A stretch of 64,000 nt of DNA from JBJHCA01 sp050485785. GTDB taxonomy: Bacteria > Bacteroidota > Bacteroidia > Chitinophagales > Saprospiraceae. Made by a program: the position numbers and the translations under genes. The DNA is taken from assembly GCA_050485785.1 (NCBI GenBank), contig JBJHCA010000005.1, positions 1-64,000 of the forward strand, written 5' to 3'. The notes beneath the pieces were generated by a model, which ran no database searches, was not told where the DNA came from, and saw nothing but the letters and a program-made list of their open reading frames with translations. Below, one piece after another: positions 52,843 to 61,977 of this stretch (positions are counted from its first letter, which is position 1; the number at the start of each line of letters is the position of its first letter).

Positions 52843-54651
52843 TTATTCATCCGCATTGTCCGAATACAGCGTTTCAATCACTGCCTCGTACTTATCCATG
52901 ATTACCCGACGCTTCAGCTTGAGGGTCGGTGTCAGCTCACCTGTACTCACATCCCATACTTCCGGAACAAGGGCAAACTTCTTGATCTGCTCTATTTTGG
53001 AAAACTCCGGATTGATCTGTTTGATCACCTGATTGTACTTCTCCTGTATCTCAGGTCTATTGATCATATCCGCCAAACTGGTCCACGGCATATTGTGCTG
53101 TTTTGCCCAGTCCTCCAATGCCGCAGCTGAAGGGACGATCAGGGCAGCCACAAATTTTTTCCCCTCTCCTACCACCATGGCCTGCTCAATCAGAAAGTCC
53201 TCTTTCAACTTGCTTTCAATGGGTGTAGGAGCCACGTACTTGCCACCGGATGTTTTCAGCAGCTCTTTTTTGCGGTCAGTAATTTTCAGGAACTGCTGTC
53301 CGCCCGGTCCCATTACAAATTTCCCAACATCGCCTGTTCGCAGCCATCCGGTATCCGTCATCACTTCCGCTGTCTGTTCGGGTTGCTTGTAATAGCCCTG
53401 CATGATGTTGGGACCTTTCGCCAGAATTTCTCCTTCGCCCGGTTCGTAGCCGGCATCTTCCTCAATCTTGATCTGAACGCTTCGGATGGGCAGGCCCACT
53501 GTTCCCAGCATGGCTTTGCCGGGCTTGAATTGGTTAAAGGTAAGCGCAGGGCTGGTTTCTGTAAGTCCGTAACCTTCACGGATCGGGATGCCCGCTGCCG
53601 AAAATACCCGGGCCATCTTGGTTGGACATGCTGCCGCCCCGGTTACAATGCCGATGATATTACCACCCAATGCTTCACGCCACTTACTGAATATCAGGCG
53701 ATCGGCGATACTTCGCTGCAGTGCTGCCAGTCCGCTGTAAGATTTGTCAAAATCATAATCGTCGGTCAGACTTAAAGCCCAAAAAAACAGTTTCTTCTTC
53801 AGGCCGGTCAGTGCCAGACCTTTGTTGTAAATTTTTTCATACACCTTCTCAAGCAGACGCGGCACCGTGGTGAACAAATGCGGCTTTACTGCCTGAAGCG
53901 CTCCGCTCAGGTCGGCAGAGTCGGTGGTAGTGTAGGAAATGGATACCCCGGTAGCCATATAACAGTATGTGGCCACGCGCTCAAATACGTGACAAAGCGG
54001 CAGAAAACTCACGGCTTTGTCCCCTGATTTTGTAGGCATTATCGGCATTACGTCGTTCACGTTGCTCACAATATTGCTGTGAGTCAGCATTACACCTTTG
54101 GGGTGTCCCGTGGTACCACTTGTATAGATTATGGTTGCCAGGTCTTCGCCTTTGATGTCGCTCATGATCTCTTTCACCGGCCCCAGATCACCGCCTTCCA
54201 GAATTTCTTCCCAGTGCGGCTCTCCGGCAATATCGTCCATCACGTGATAGCCTTTCAGCGATTCAACCATGGGCATCACTTGCTTAATCTTGCTCACCAG
54301 AAGTTCATCGCTCACAAAGCACCATTTCACTTCGGCTTCGTTAAAAATGTAGGCATACTCTCGCGGCGAGATGGTGGGATACACCGGCACATTGATCACG
54401 CCGATCTGCTGCATGCCCAGATCCAGAATATTCCACTCAGGACGGTTAAAAGTACTGATCATGGCAATCTTGTCTCCGGGTCTTACGCCGTTCCTGAGTA
54501 GTCCCAAACTAACGTTATTGATCAGATCAACCATCTCCTGAGTACTGTAGTAGGTCCATTTCCCTTCTCGTCGATCTCCAATGGCTTCTTTCAGGGGATG
54601 ATGCTCAAGCTGATAGTATGGAATGTCGAATAGGCGTTCTATTTTTTTCAT
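52843..54651 (-). CDS. Long-chain fatty-acid-CoA ligase
   Basis: A 602-aa AMP-forming ligase that makes acyl-CoA from a fatty acid, ATP and CoA. The AMP-binding loop TIIYTSGTTGHPKGVMLTHSN, the adenine motif REGYGLTETSP, and the C-terminal GWLRTGDVGKF...KITDRKKELLKTSGGKYVAP are all present; the length and order suit the long-chain (FAA1-like) branch. I used the ATG at 54651, since the upstream frame from 54729 overlaps the amidohydrolase gene. Downstream SDR and upstream amidohydrolases run in the same direction. Confidence 0.92.
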   Translation of the reverse strand: MKKIERLFDIPYYQLEHHPLKEAIGDRREGKWTYYSTQEMVDLINNVSLGLLRNGVRPGDKIAMISTFNRPEWNILDLGMQQIGVINVPVYPTISPREYAYIFNEAEVKWCFVSDELLVSKIKQVMPMVESLKGYHVMDDIAGEPHWEEILEGGDLGPVKEIMSDIKGEDLATIIYTSGTTGHPKGVMLTHSNIVSNVNDVMPIMPTKSGDKAVSFLPLCHVFERVATYCYMATGVSISYTTTDSADLSGALQAVKPHLFTTVPRLLEKVYEKIYNKGLALTGLKKKLFFWALSLTDDYDFDKSYSGLAALQRSIADRLIFSKWREALGGNIIGIVTGAAACPTKMARVFSAAGIPIREGYGLTETSPALTFNQFKPGKAMLGTVGLPIRSVQIKIEEDAGYEPGEGEILAKGPNIMQGYYKQPEQTAEVMTDTGWLRTGDVGKFVMGPGGQQFLKITDRKKELLKTSGGKYVAPTPIESKLKEDFLIEQAMVVGEGKKFVAALIVPSAAALEDWAKQHNMPWTSLADMINRPEIQEKYNQVIKQINPEFSKIEQIKKFALVPEVWDVSTGELTPTLKLKRRVIMDKYEAVIETLYSDNADE

Positions 54652-54661
54652 AACTCTTTGT

Positions 54662-55972
54662 TTAGCGTCCTTCCGAATATTTTTGGCGGAATTTCCTGTA
54701 TAGGGCTTCCTGCTTGTTGTCCAGGTCAATACTTCGTCCGTCTATGAATGCCTCGGTCAGGTGACTGGTTTTCATGTCCAACGCATCTCCCCTACTGATA
54801 AACAGTGTGGCTGATTTTCCGGTTTCCAGACTTCCCAGCTTGTGATCTACACCCAGAGTCCTGGCCGGGTTGAGGGTAAGGCTTTGCACGGCAGTTTCAT
54901 AGGGGAGTCCATAACCCACGGCATGGCCGGCCTGAAATGGAAGATTCCGCTGTTGCCAGGCACCCCTCATACCAATACTGAAATGAATACCCGCTTCATG
55001 CAATATGGCGGGTAGTTTATAAGGCAGATCAATATCGCTGTGAGCATGATCGGGTAAGCGATGGGTGGGATTAAGCACGATTTCCGTTTCATTATCGCGC
55101 AGAAAATCTAAAATTAGCCAGGCTTCGTTGCCGCCGGCTATCACCGGTTTCACTTCCAGGGCAATCCCCAGGTGAACGATCTGTTGCATGGCTTTGGCTT
55201 CATTGGCATGCACAAACAGGCGTTTGCTGCCATCAAAAACACCGCGCATTGACTCAAAGGCAAGATTCTTAGTCCGGTGTTCTTCAATTTCTGCATAAGC
55301 TTTAGCCTGTTTCAGGTAATCTTCAATCTCCCTCACTTCCTTCAGATACTGCTCATTCACCGAAACCGATCCGGGCTCGGCCCACCATCCCGTTCTGCGG
55401 TAGACATTAGGCCAAAACAGATGCACAGCGGCCTCTTCAAGCACAATGGCATCTTCCCAGTTCCATGCGTCGGTTTGCATCAGTGCCGAAGTGCCCGAAA
55501 TAGTGCCTCCCATGGGCATGATGTGGGCCAGCAAAACACCATTGGCTCTTACCGTGGGTGTCACTCTGGAGTCGGTGTTGTAGGCTATGGCGGCCCGCAC
55601 ATTGGGCGTCCACTGCCCCACTTCATTCTGATCTCGGGTGGCTCGTACAGCGTCTATCTCCACCAAACCCAGCAGTGAGTTCATGGCAATAAACCCGGGA
55701 TAGACGTGATGCCCCTCGCGTTGAATAACACGATCAAAGTTTCCGGCATTGACTCCGGCAGCCGGCCCTACATAGGTGATCACTCCGTTGTTAAAGCCTA
55801 TGGCAGCATTGTTCAACACTTCTCCGTTACCTATGTGGGCGGTTACTCCGCTTATCAATATGCTCTCCTGCTGAGCGGGAGCAGGCGTTTGCTGGGCAGA
55901 TACAGAGGGAATACTTATTGTGAGCCCAGGGGCGAGCAACAAAAAGATATATAAAAAAATCTTCATCATCAT
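54662..55972 (-). CDS. Exported amidohydrolase-like protein
   Basis: A 436-aa exported protein of the amidohydrolase superfamily. A signal peptide (IFLYIFLLLAPGLTISIPSVSA) precedes a composite beta-sandwich (HIGNGEVLNNAAIGFNNGVITYVGP) and a barrel ending TLNPARTLGVDHKLGSLETGKSATLFI. The metal HxH after strand 1 is missing; the equivalent site reads YPGFIAMNSLLGL, so it may be inactive. A TTG at 55987 would overlap the preceding gene; the ATG at 55972 fits better. It follows the 1041-aa amidohydrolase, likely as a partner. Confidence 0.82.
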   Translation of the reverse strand: MMMKIFLYIFLLLAPGLTISIPSVSAQQTPAPAQQESILISGVTAHIGNGEVLNNAAIGFNNGVITYVGPAAGVNAGNFDRVIQREGHHVYPGFIAMNSLLGLVEIDAVRATRDQNEVGQWTPNVRAAIAYNTDSRVTPTVRANGVLLAHIMPMGGTISGTSALMQTDAWNWEDAIVLEEAAVHLFWPNVYRRTGWWAEPGSVSVNEQYLKEVREIEDYLKQAKAYAEIEEHRTKNLAFESMRGVFDGSKRLFVHANEAKAMQQIVHLGIALEVKPVIAGGNEAWLILDFLRDNETEIVLNPTHRLPDHAHSDIDLPYKLPAILHEAGIHFSIGMRGAWQQRNLPFQAGHAVGYGLPYETAVQSLTLNPARTLGVDHKLGSLETGKSATLFISRGDALDMKTSHLTEAFIDGRSIDLDNKQEALYRKFRQKYSEGR

Positions 55973-55979
55973 TTCAGCT

Positions 55980-58900
55980 TTAATCAATTAACTCATCGTG
56001 AACATCATCGCAGTGGTAGTGGTGCTGCGGCCTTCGCTGTACAGCCTGTGTGCGGCCACCACTCCGCTTCACATTCAGCATCAGCTGGATCAGGCGGTTT
56101 CGCTCGGCAGCTATAGCATCGCGCATTTCGCGGTCTATGTCCACATCAAACAGCAACATTCCGTCAACCCAGGTTTTTTGTGCCCTGCTGTACACGCTTA
56201 AGGGATGATCGTTCCACAACACCAGGTCTGCGTCTTTGCCCAGAGCTATGCTGCCCGTTAAATGGTCGATGCGCAGTAGCCTGGCCGGATTGAGGGTCAC
56301 CATTTTAAGGGCTTCCTCGGCTGCCATACCACCGTGTTTGATGCTCTTGGCAGCCTCCTGATTTAATCGGCGGCCCATTTCTGCATCGTCGCTGTTGACG
56401 GCTGTCACTACACCTTGTTCGTGCAAAAGCGTTGGGTTGTGCGGAATGGCATCGATCACTTCGTATTTGAACGACCACCAATCGGCAAAAGAGGAGGCAC
56501 CGGCTCCGTGAGCGGCCATTTTATCGGCCACTTTGTATCCCTCCAGAATGTGGGTAAACGTATTGATCCTGATCCCATGTCTTTCAGCAACGTTCATCAA
56601 CATGTTGATTTCGCTTTGCACGTAGGAGTGGCATGAGATCTGCCTTTCGTCATTCAGAATTTCCAAAATCACCTCCAGTTCCAGATCGCGACGGGTGTAT
56701 GGGTCGGTACGCCGTCTGTGCTCGTACTCGCGGGCTCGCGTAAAGTGATCTTCATACACCTGTTCAACGCCCATGCGCGATTGAGGGAAGCGAACGGTTC
56801 GCAAATCGCCCCAGTTGCTTTGTTTTACATTTTCGCCCAGTGCAAACTTGATGAATGGAGTGGCACCTTCCAGTTTCATGCGCTCAGGCTCCTGCCCCCA
56901 CCGAAGCTTGATTACGGCACTCCGGCCGCCAATGGCGTTGGCTGAGCCGTGAAGCAGTTGCGCGGCTGTAACACCCCCGGCAAGCTGCCGGTATATGTTG
57001 ATATCTTCAGAGTTGATCACATCGGCAATGCTGACTTCGGCAGAACTCGACTGTGTTCCTTCGTTCACTCCGCGGCTAATGGCAATATGACTGTGCTCAT
57101 CTATGATTCCGGCCGTCAGGTGCATGCCTTCGGCATCAATCACTATGGCCCCGGTACCATCCAGATTCTCGCCAATCTGTACAATTTTTCCCCGGTCAAT
57201 CAAAACATCGGTATGCTCCAGCACACCGGCATCCTCATTAGTCCACACCGTGGCATTGGTGATGAGATACCGCTCTGCCCGTGGCGGGGTAGTCCAGCCG
57301 TAAGGAGCAAAGGGGTAAACCACTTCACCCGGAGGCAAGTCGGTTTTTGGCTGGCGATCTCTTCGGGGTCGATCATTCTTCTGTTCTTCCCCATTTTCTT
57401 CCTCCCCGTTATCTTCTGCGGCGTTGCCATTATCGCCGGGCTCGTCTTCCTTTTTTTCGCCGTTGGGTTTTTCCACATGGTCCGCGGTTTTAACGGCGTG
57501 CCACGTGATCAATGCTCCTTCGGTATTGCGGCCGCTACCCGTAAATCGCTGGCCACTGCGGGAACCCGATAATCTCACCATGTCCTGTACCGTATCCACC
57601 GGCTTAAAGGACATGCTGATGAGATTGTGTTCAAAATGCAGTTTAACCTCCTGCTTTACGGAATCCCTGAGTTCGGCTTCCGGTGTGATAAATACTGCAT
57701 ACTTGTTCTTCTCCCCTTCTATCACCAGTACCATCTGTTGGTTGCCCCAGACAAGATCATAAGTGCCCCGGATATCTATGGTTTCCGGCAAGGGTTTAAG
57801 CACGTGGGGCTTCCCGTCAATCCAGTTCTGATGGATCACGGCTTTTTCGTCAAACAGCGGTGCAGAAGTGATGATGAAGTTGGCCCTTTTTCCTGTGGCC
57901 AGGGTGCCTAGCTCATTGTGTGCGCCTATCATGGCTGCCGGCACTTCCGTCAGTGCCCGCAGGGCATCCTCAGCAGACAGCCCCTTTTCGATGGCCGTGC
58001 GCACCCGGGTCGTAAACTGCTCCCGGCGCTGCAACTGATGACTGGTCAGTGCAAAGGTAATACCTGCGCCGGCCAGGCGTCCGGCATTGTAAGGTGCCAG
58101 CTCCCAGTGCTTCAGATCGGCCAAGTCAACCATCTCTGCATCAAAGGGGTCCTCCACATCGTATGCATCGGGAAAGTTGAGGGGGATTATGAATGAAGCG
58201 CCGGTCTGTTTCAGCTCATTCAGTCGCTGATACTCATCGCCGGCACCTTTGATGATGAATGAAATGTCATTTTCTTTGCCCATGCGAATAGCACGCAATG
58301 CCTCGAGCCTGTCGCGGACTTCAAAAATATGTGGAAGGTGGTCCAGTTCAAGCCAGCTTTCCAGGGAAATATTGTATTCTTTGTTTCGCCCGTCGATATC
58401 ATACCATTCGGCATCCATCCAGGTTTGGCGAAACAATGCGATGGCACCCATCAGCGAACTGGGGTACAACTGCCGTGAACTGCCCTTATTGAATGAAAAC
58501 TGATGTGCGGCAAGATCTCTGATTATCAGCTCATTTTCTGCATTGTCCCCCAATAATACCAACGTGGCAGAACCCCGTGAAAGTCCATCCATTCTGTGCG
58601 TAAGCACTGCACCAAATCCCAGTTTCCGGTATTCATCCGCTCTGCGTTCGTCGCGGGTAAAATGGTGAGCTGCCCTAAAATCTGTTTTTAAAGCCTCATT
58701 CCAACCGTATGCTCCTTTAACATTGCTTTCATACTGTGGCCTGGGGTCTCCACCACCTCTGCCTCCGCGAACCTGCTCGGTCACAGGCAGCCCGTAATCG
58801 GAATACAGGTCGATCAGAGAGGGGTACAAAAAAAGTTCACTGCAGTCAACCACCACAGCACCATCCGGAATAGTCACACGTGTGCCGATTGCAGTGATCC

Positions 58901-59105
58901 GGCCTTTTTCAATGACCATTGTGGCCCCTTGTAAAGTATCGCCGGCCCTGGGGATAATGGTTGCATTCACAAAGGCATAGCGGTGTTCGCGTTCATCGTA
59001 TACGCCATTGCGGGGAAAGGTTTGCGGCTGTGCTGAAAGCACAATTTGCATGCAAAACATCAAAAGTAATACGGGGATACTGTTTAAAAAGTAATTTTTC
59101 GTCAT
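55980..59105 (-). CDS. Large exported two-domain amidohydrolase
   Basis: A 1041-aa protein with a signal peptide (FLNSIPVLLLMFCMQIVLSAQ) and two amidohydrolase halves joined by an acidic linker (residues about 550-600, repeated Glu/Asn/Asp). The first half has LYPSLIDLYSDYG where a metal HxH should be, so it looks degenerate. The second half has an intact HxH (IDEHSHIAISRG), SCHSYVQSEI, THILEGYKV and NSDDAEMG, supplying His and Asp metal ligands. The likely reaction is hydrolysis of an amide or peptide-like substrate outside the cytoplasm. Seven bases separate it from the next gene. Confidence 0.85.
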   Translation of the reverse strand: MTKNYFLNSIPVLLLMFCMQIVLSAQPQTFPRNGVYDEREHRYAFVNATIIPRAGDTLQGATMVIEKGRITAIGTRVTIPDGAVVVDCSELFLYPSLIDLYSDYGLPVTEQVRGGRGGGDPRPQYESNVKGAYGWNEALKTDFRAAHHFTRDERRADEYRKLGFGAVLTHRMDGLSRGSATLVLLGDNAENELIIRDLAAHQFSFNKGSSRQLYPSSLMGAIALFRQTWMDAEWYDIDGRNKEYNISLESWLELDHLPHIFEVRDRLEALRAIRMGKENDISFIIKGAGDEYQRLNELKQTGASFIIPLNFPDAYDVEDPFDAEMVDLADLKHWELAPYNAGRLAGAGITFALTSHQLQRREQFTTRVRTAIEKGLSAEDALRALTEVPAAMIGAHNELGTLATGKRANFIITSAPLFDEKAVIHQNWIDGKPHVLKPLPETIDIRGTYDLVWGNQQMVLVIEGEKNKYAVFITPEAELRDSVKQEVKLHFEHNLISMSFKPVDTVQDMVRLSGSRSGQRFTGSGRNTEGALITWHAVKTADHVEKPNGEKKEDEPGDNGNAAEDNGEEENGEEQKNDRPRRDRQPKTDLPPGEVVYPFAPYGWTTPPRAERYLITNATVWTNEDAGVLEHTDVLIDRGKIVQIGENLDGTGAIVIDAEGMHLTAGIIDEHSHIAISRGVNEGTQSSSAEVSIADVINSEDINIYRQLAGGVTAAQLLHGSANAIGGRSAVIKLRWGQEPERMKLEGATPFIKFALGENVKQSNWGDLRTVRFPQSRMGVEQVYEDHFTRAREYEHRRRTDPYTRRDLELEVILEILNDERQISCHSYVQSEINMLMNVAERHGIRINTFTHILEGYKVADKMAAHGAGASSFADWWSFKYEVIDAIPHNPTLLHEQGVVTAVNSDDAEMGRRLNQEAAKSIKHGGMAAEEALKMVTLNPARLLRIDHLTGSIALGKDADLVLWNDHPLSVYSRAQKTWVDGMLLFDVDIDREMRDAIAAERNRLIQLMLNVKRSGGRTQAVQRRPQHHYHCDDVHDELID

Positions 59106-59253
59106 GAATTAAAAGTAATTGCTGAATAATTATTCGGCCCCAAAATAGTAAATTCTGCTCTTAAGCAGTGGTCTGTCAAAAAATACCGCATCACTGAGCT
59201 ACTGAATACCTTATTAAGTTACCAGGATACTCCTCTTTCCCGCGCTAAAATGC

Positions 59254-59261
59254 TATTTTTG
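59254..59261 (+). promoter_or_regulatory. -7 box of the antiporter gene
   Basis: TATTTTTG, a perfect TAnnTTTG box, about 53 bases before the ATG at 59315. No clear -33 box. Confidence 0.35.
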
Positions 59262-59314
59262 GCGTCGGGTCGTCAGGACTATAGAAAGCAACCAAACTAA
59301 ACCTACGGTCTTTT

Positions 59315-61822
59315 ATGGATGAAACCTGGATTACACTACCACTAAGCAATCCGGTGGCCATTTTCGCGCTGGTGATGTTTATCATACTTGTTGCACCAAT
59401 TGTGGTTAACCGCATCAAAATTCCAGGCATTGTTGGCCTGATACTGTTTGGAACGGTTGTTGGCCCAAGTGCCCTGGGGCTCCTGGAAAGGGATAACACC
59501 ATGGTATTGCTGGGCATGGTTGGCCTCATTTACCTGATGTTCATGGTGGGATTGTCCATCGATCTCAATCAGTTCAATAAAATGAAAGGCAAAAGTCTCA
59601 CATTCGGACTATTGTCTTTTACTATTCCACAGATGGGTAGTCTGTTTCTGGCTCCCCTTATACTTGGATTCAGCCTTGAGGCGGCTTTGTTGCTGGGTTC
59701 AATTGTTGGTTCCCATACCCTGCTGGCCTATCCTATCGCAAACCGCCTGGGCATCACAAAAAACGAATCGGTCACTATGACCATGGGTGGCACAATTATT
59801 ACGGATGGCTTCTCTCTGATGATCCTGGCACTGGTGATTGCCGGTGCATTTGCCGGACAACTCGAACCGTCTTTCGTATATACTTTCGTAATTCCGGTTA
59901 TAGTCTTTTTTCTCGCTGTTCTGGTAGGATTGCCAAAACTGGGTCGTTGGTTTTTCAGAACGGCCCGTATGGATGGAAACACCAATTATGTATTCCTCAT
60001 AACCGTGCTGTTTATTGCTGCCTACCTCGCAGAAAGTGTGGGTTTGGCAGCCATGATCGGAGCCTTCCTTGCCGGACTCAGCTTTAATCGCCTGGTTCCG
60101 GAAACCAGCACCATGATGAACAGGATACAGTTTGTGGGCAATGCCTTATTTATTCCGTTCTTTTTGATTTCCGTTGGCCTGCTGGTGGACGTAAGGGCAT
60201 TGGTGAGCTCATTTCAGGTATGGTTGCTCGCTTTTTTCTTTACCGGGCTCGTTGTGGTAGGCAAATTTTTGGCAGTATTGGTAAGCAAAGGTATATTCAG
60301 ATTTACCCGCACTGAACTATTTACTATTACGGGCCTTACTATACCTCAAGCCGCTTCCACCCTGGCAGTAACCTTAGTTGGATTTGATGAGGGGTTTTTT
60401 GATCAGGCTGCCGTCAATGCCGTAGTAATCATGATCCTAATCACATGCCTGATAGGCCCTTATATGGTTGAAAAATACGGCAGAGAGCTGGCCAAGGAAG
60501 AAGCCAAGCGTCCTTACCGCCCTTCCATGGCCCCCCAGCGAATTTTGGTTCCGCTGGCCAACCCCTTTACTGCTGACTCGCTCATGGATATAGCTATGTT
60601 TATTCAGCAAAAAAATGCCACCGAGCCTATTTATCCCTTGTCAGTAGTTCGTGAAAAGCAGGATGTAGGAGCAGAGGTAGCAGCCAGTGAGAAAATGCTC
60701 AGCCATGCTGTTATTCATGCTGCCGCAGCAGAACGAAGAGTTTCACCTGTCACCAGAGTTGACCTCAATATCGCCAACGGTATAATGCGGGCTGTGAAAG
60801 AGCTGAGAATAACCCAGGTAATCATCGGCTGGAATGGTGAAATCAGTACCCGTGACAAAATCTTTGGCTCTATACTTGATCAGTTGCTGAACGAAACTGA
60901 GCAGCTGGTCATGGTGTGTAAAATCGACCATCCGATCAATACTACCAAGCGTATCATTATTTTGGTGCCTCCTTATTTTGAGCTCGAACCCGGATTTAGC
61001 GATGCTGTGCTGTCCGTCCAAAAATTGATCCAGCAATCTGGAGGAAAGGCCGTTTTGTGTGCAACCTCTCACAATGTGGACCATATTACCGGAATCATGA
61101 AAGACCGGGAACCCAAAGTGACACCCAAAGTATTTCAGGTTGAGAATATCAAAGACGCATTGATGGATAAAACCCTTGATATCAACGCAGATGACCTGAT
61201 TCTGCTGCTGAGTGGCCGCGAAGGTTCCGTTTCCTGGCAATATTACCTGAAGTATCTCCCGCAGAAGCTGTCAGCAGGTTTCAGGTCCAACAATTTTATT
61301 ATCCTCTATCCCTCGGAAATTGTTGACCAATCTGACACCCCAATAACCATCTCTTTCAGCCCTGAAGGTGACATACCTGAAATCCGGAACGGAGATATAA
61401 CCTATGGACTGGAAGTGGACAGCTACGAAAAAGCTATAAAAGCTATACTGGCGCATCCGTTCAGGGATGATGAAGTTGCATTCAGCAATATTCTACGCAA
61501 GCTCAACAAAGCGGGACCTGGCAATATTACTGCCGATCTTCCGGGCACCATTCTCACTTACATTTCCACAGCTTATGTAGAGGAACCCCGCATTGTATGT
61601 GGATTTTCCACAAAAGGTTTCCCCCACCCGATAACCGGAGAAAAAATCCATGGAATTTTTACACTGCTGATGCCTGAAAATGCCGATCTTGAAGCCAACC
61701 TCCACATTGTGGCCCGTATGACGCGATTCCTGAAACACAATCAGCGCGTTGAGCGGATGGCACAAGTGGTGAATGAAGAATCCATGCAATCCGTTTTTCT
61801 GGGCATTGAAACCGATTCCTGA
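59315..61822 (+). CDS. Kef/CPA2-type cation:proton antiporter with USP-like C-terminal domain
   Basis: An 835-aa membrane protein. Residues 1-400 hold about twelve helices of the monovalent cation:proton antiporter-2 fold, starting PVAIFALVMFIILVAPIVVNRIKIPGIVGLILFGTVVGPSALGLL, with the ion-site region MGGTIITDGFSLMILALVIAGAF and a second half ending NAVVIMILITCLIGPYMVEKYG. The remaining 430 residues are soluble and contain two universal-stress-protein-like domains (QRILVPLANPFTADSLMDIAMF, then KRIIILVPPYFELEPGF). Ion specificity is not clear. It has its own promoter and ends in a convergent region with proS. Confidence 0.88.
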   Translation: MDETWITLPLSNPVAIFALVMFIILVAPIVVNRIKIPGIVGLILFGTVVGPSALGLLERDNTMVLLGMVGLIYLMFMVGLSIDLNQFNKMKGKSLTFGLLSFTIPQMGSLFLAPLILGFSLEAALLLGSIVGSHTLLAYPIANRLGITKNESVTMTMGGTIITDGFSLMILALVIAGAFAGQLEPSFVYTFVIPVIVFFLAVLVGLPKLGRWFFRTARMDGNTNYVFLITVLFIAAYLAESVGLAAMIGAFLAGLSFNRLVPETSTMMNRIQFVGNALFIPFFLISVGLLVDVRALVSSFQVWLLAFFFTGLVVVGKFLAVLVSKGIFRFTRTELFTITGLTIPQAASTLAVTLVGFDEGFFDQAAVNAVVIMILITCLIGPYMVEKYGRELAKEEAKRPYRPSMAPQRILVPLANPFTADSLMDIAMFIQQKNATEPIYPLSVVREKQDVGAEVAASEKMLSHAVIHAAAAERRVSPVTRVDLNIANGIMRAVKELRITQVIIGWNGEISTRDKIFGSILDQLLNETEQLVMVCKIDHPINTTKRIIILVPPYFELEPGFSDAVLSVQKLIQQSGGKAVLCATSHNVDHITGIMKDREPKVTPKVFQVENIKDALMDKTLDINADDLILLLSGREGSVSWQYYLKYLPQKLSAGFRSNNFIILYPSEIVDQSDTPITISFSPEGDIPEIRNGDITYGLEVDSYEKAIKAILAHPFRDDEVAFSNILRKLNKAGPGNITADLPGTILTYISTAYVEEPRIVCGFSTKGFPHPITGEKIHGIFTLLMPENADLEANLHIVARMTRFLKHNQRVERMAQVVNEESMQSVFLGIETDS

Positions 61823-61864
61823 AACTAATGAGCCGGATTACCCTGAAAAGACCGTTGTTGATTT

Positions 61865-61926
61865 TGTTTTTTGATATCTCTTTGTTGGGCATGCGAGCTA
61901 TACTTTTACAGGCAGTTTCGCATGCC
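61865..61926 (+). repeat. Interspersed CTCTTTGT-hairpin element, copy C
   Basis: A T run, TTGATATCTCTTTGTTGGGCATG (61871-61893 in two blocks), then a stem GGCATGCGA (61888-61896) with TCGCATGCC (61918-61926) around a 21-base loop containing GGCAGTTT. Its T-poor 3' flank argues against a terminator. It lies between convergent antiporter and proS genes. Confidence 0.55.
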
Positions 61927-61977
61927 GGTACAACCTTAACCAAACTTTAACCAGCGTTAAAAAAACCCGCACCTGCA

